From positions 1-6,658 of the forward strand of contig CAJJNI010000141.1 in assembly GCA_905193085.1 (NCBI GenBank): DNA of 6,658 nucleotides, written 5' to 3'. Position 1 is the first letter of the stretch. Each line of letters opens with the position of its first letter. Made by a program: the position numbers and the translations under genes. Below, one piece after another: positions 6,141-6,658 of this stretch. The DNA is from an uncultured Lachnospiraceae bacterium (GTDB taxonomy: Bacteria; Bacillota; Clostridia; Lachnospirales; Lachnospiraceae). The notes beneath the pieces were generated by a model, which worked only from the letters and a program-made list of their open reading frames with translations, searched no databases and was not told where the DNA came from.

Positions 6141-6658
6141 TTATCCTTTCATTATCTTTCCCAGTATCCTTGCTGTTACATCTGCATTCACTTTATTGAT
6201 ACATTTAATATACAATCCCGTCTTTCCTGAAAAATACATATTTTTCTTATACTGCGGAAAATATGTATTTACAAAATCAAATGATTTATTTATAAGTTCT
6301 TTTCGTAATTTCTTATCCTTAACTCTTCCTATTCTGCTCAATGAACTGCAGAAAATTATTTTCACACAAAAATATTCAAGTTCATCTTTATATTCATTGT
6401 AAAAATTCTTTTTCTTATAAAATGAAATTATATCCGTAAGTACCGCAAATATATCTGCAACTTTACGGCTTTTATTTGCATTCATTGTCGAATTTCCACG
6501 AAGAAAATAATATACAAAATGCTCATCTATATATGCTGATTTTCTGATATAAGGAATTGTTTTAATATAAAATGATGTATCCTCATAAATCAAACCTTCA
6601 GGAAAATCAACACCATCTTTTAAAAGAATATCTCTTCGGTATATTTTGTTCCAGGGCG
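6141..6658 (-). CDS. Family 2 glycosyltransferase, C-terminal part (cut by the window edge)
   Basis: Partial gene, open through the right edge; 171 residues are visible. The reading frame does not begin at the TTG at 6593. It continues upstream without a stop as PWNKIYRRDILLKDG, followed by VDFPEGLIYEDTSFYIKT. This is the conserved 'PWNK.Y.R..L....G..FPEG..YED..F' block found downstream of the catalytic core in EpsJ/WcaA-like family 2 transferases; the Glu-Asp of 'YED' is the likely catalytic acidic pair. It is followed by AYIDEHFVYYFLRGNSTM, matching the usual 'Y.Y..R.GS' segment. The nucleotide-binding N-terminal half lies outside the window. The C-terminal 110 residues are basic and show no clear motif. 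The stop is 3 nt before the next glycosyltransferase, so it is in the same operon. Compare PWNK and CED in the complete GT2 gene at 2803-3801. Confidence 0.88.
   Translation of the reverse strand, partial: PWNKIYRRDILLKDGVDFPEGLIYEDTSFYIKTIPYIRKSAYIDEHFVYYFLRGNSTMNANKSRKVADIFAVLTDIISFYKKKNFYNEYKDELEYFCVKIIFCSSLSRIGRVKDKKLRKELINKSFDFVNTYFPQYKKNMYFSGKTGLYIKCINKVNADVTARILGKIMKG
6144..6149 (-). promoter_or_regulatory. Ribosome binding site of the rhamnosyltransferase-like GT2 gene
   Basis: AAAGGA on the minus strand, 6 nt before the ATG at 6137, overlapping the final Lys-Gly codons of the upstream gene. The TAA stop (6141-6143) again falls between the site and the start codon. Confidence 0.7.

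Larger units (their letters stand above)
1..6658 (-). other. Part of a polysaccharide biosynthesis operon (both ends outside the window)
   Basis: Eight consecutive minus-strand genes with gaps of 1-12 nt, except one of 33 nt (15 nt if the longer Caps_synth start is used) and one of 41 nt. None of the gaps shows a GC-rich hairpin followed by a T-run or a convincing promoter. Content (five glycosyltransferases, a Wzy-like polymerase/ligase, VanZ-like and lamin-tail proteins) fits a capsule, exopolysaccharide or cell-wall polymer locus. The initiating sugar-phosphate transferase, flippase and length-control genes are not seen and may lie upstream (beyond 6658) or elsewhere. Confidence 0.8.

Noticed and set aside
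5992..6402. 136-codon open frame on the plus strand spanning the junction of two glycosyltransferase genes.
   Set aside because: It is antisense to two genes with clear conserved motifs, shows no recognisable domain or good ribosome binding site, and fits the chance open frames of AT-rich antisense DNA.

Overview
The window is an internal stretch of a polysaccharide biosynthesis locus in an AT-rich Gram-positive bacterium, most likely a Clostridia/Lachnospiraceae-type organism. This rests on the A/T-rich codon use, the strong AGGAGG-type ribosome binding sites, and the gene content: family 2 and 32 glycosyltransferases, a Caps_synth protein, a Wzy-like polymerase, a VanZ-like protein and an anchored lamin-tail-domain protein. 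No species-level claim is possible from the sequence alone.

All eight genes lie on the minus strand, so transcription runs from high to low coordinates. In that order they are: the C-terminal part of a family 2 glycosyltransferase (6658-6141, cut by the right edge); a complete family 2 glycosyltransferase of the rhamnosyltransferase-like type (6137-5196); an O-antigen ligase/polymerase-like membrane protein (5191-3803); a second complete family 2 glycosyltransferase (3801-2803); a Caps_synth-type glycosyltransferase (2769-1828, possibly starting at 2787); a DXD-type family 32 glycosyltransferase with a GTG start (1815-958); a VanZ-family membrane protein (948-355); and the N-terminal part of a membrane-anchored protein entering a lamin tail domain (313-1, cut by the left edge). 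Most intergenic gaps are 1-12 nt, and several Shine-Dalgarno sequences overlap or flank the previous stop codon. This points to one polycistronic, translationally coupled operon whose promoter and terminator are both outside the window.

The likely joint function is assembly of an oligosaccharide repeat unit by five glycosyltransferases at the inner face of the membrane, followed by polymerisation (or ligation) by the multi-pass Wzy-like protein. This would yield a capsule, exopolysaccharide or secondary cell-wall polymer. The initiating phosphoglycosyltransferase, the flippase and any sugar-nucleotide synthesis genes are not in the window. The two distal genes (VanZ-like and lamin-tail) are not standard repeat-unit enzymes and are the least understood part of the locus.

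No RNA genes, insertion sequences, CRISPR arrays, promoters or rho-independent terminators could be recognised. No stretch over 300 bases lacks a gene; the largest gap is 41 nt (314-354). I found no convincing sign of a wholly new system. The main points of interest are the VanZ plus lamin-tail pair at the downstream end, two neighbouring transferases with contrasting acidic motifs, and start-site corrections for three genes.
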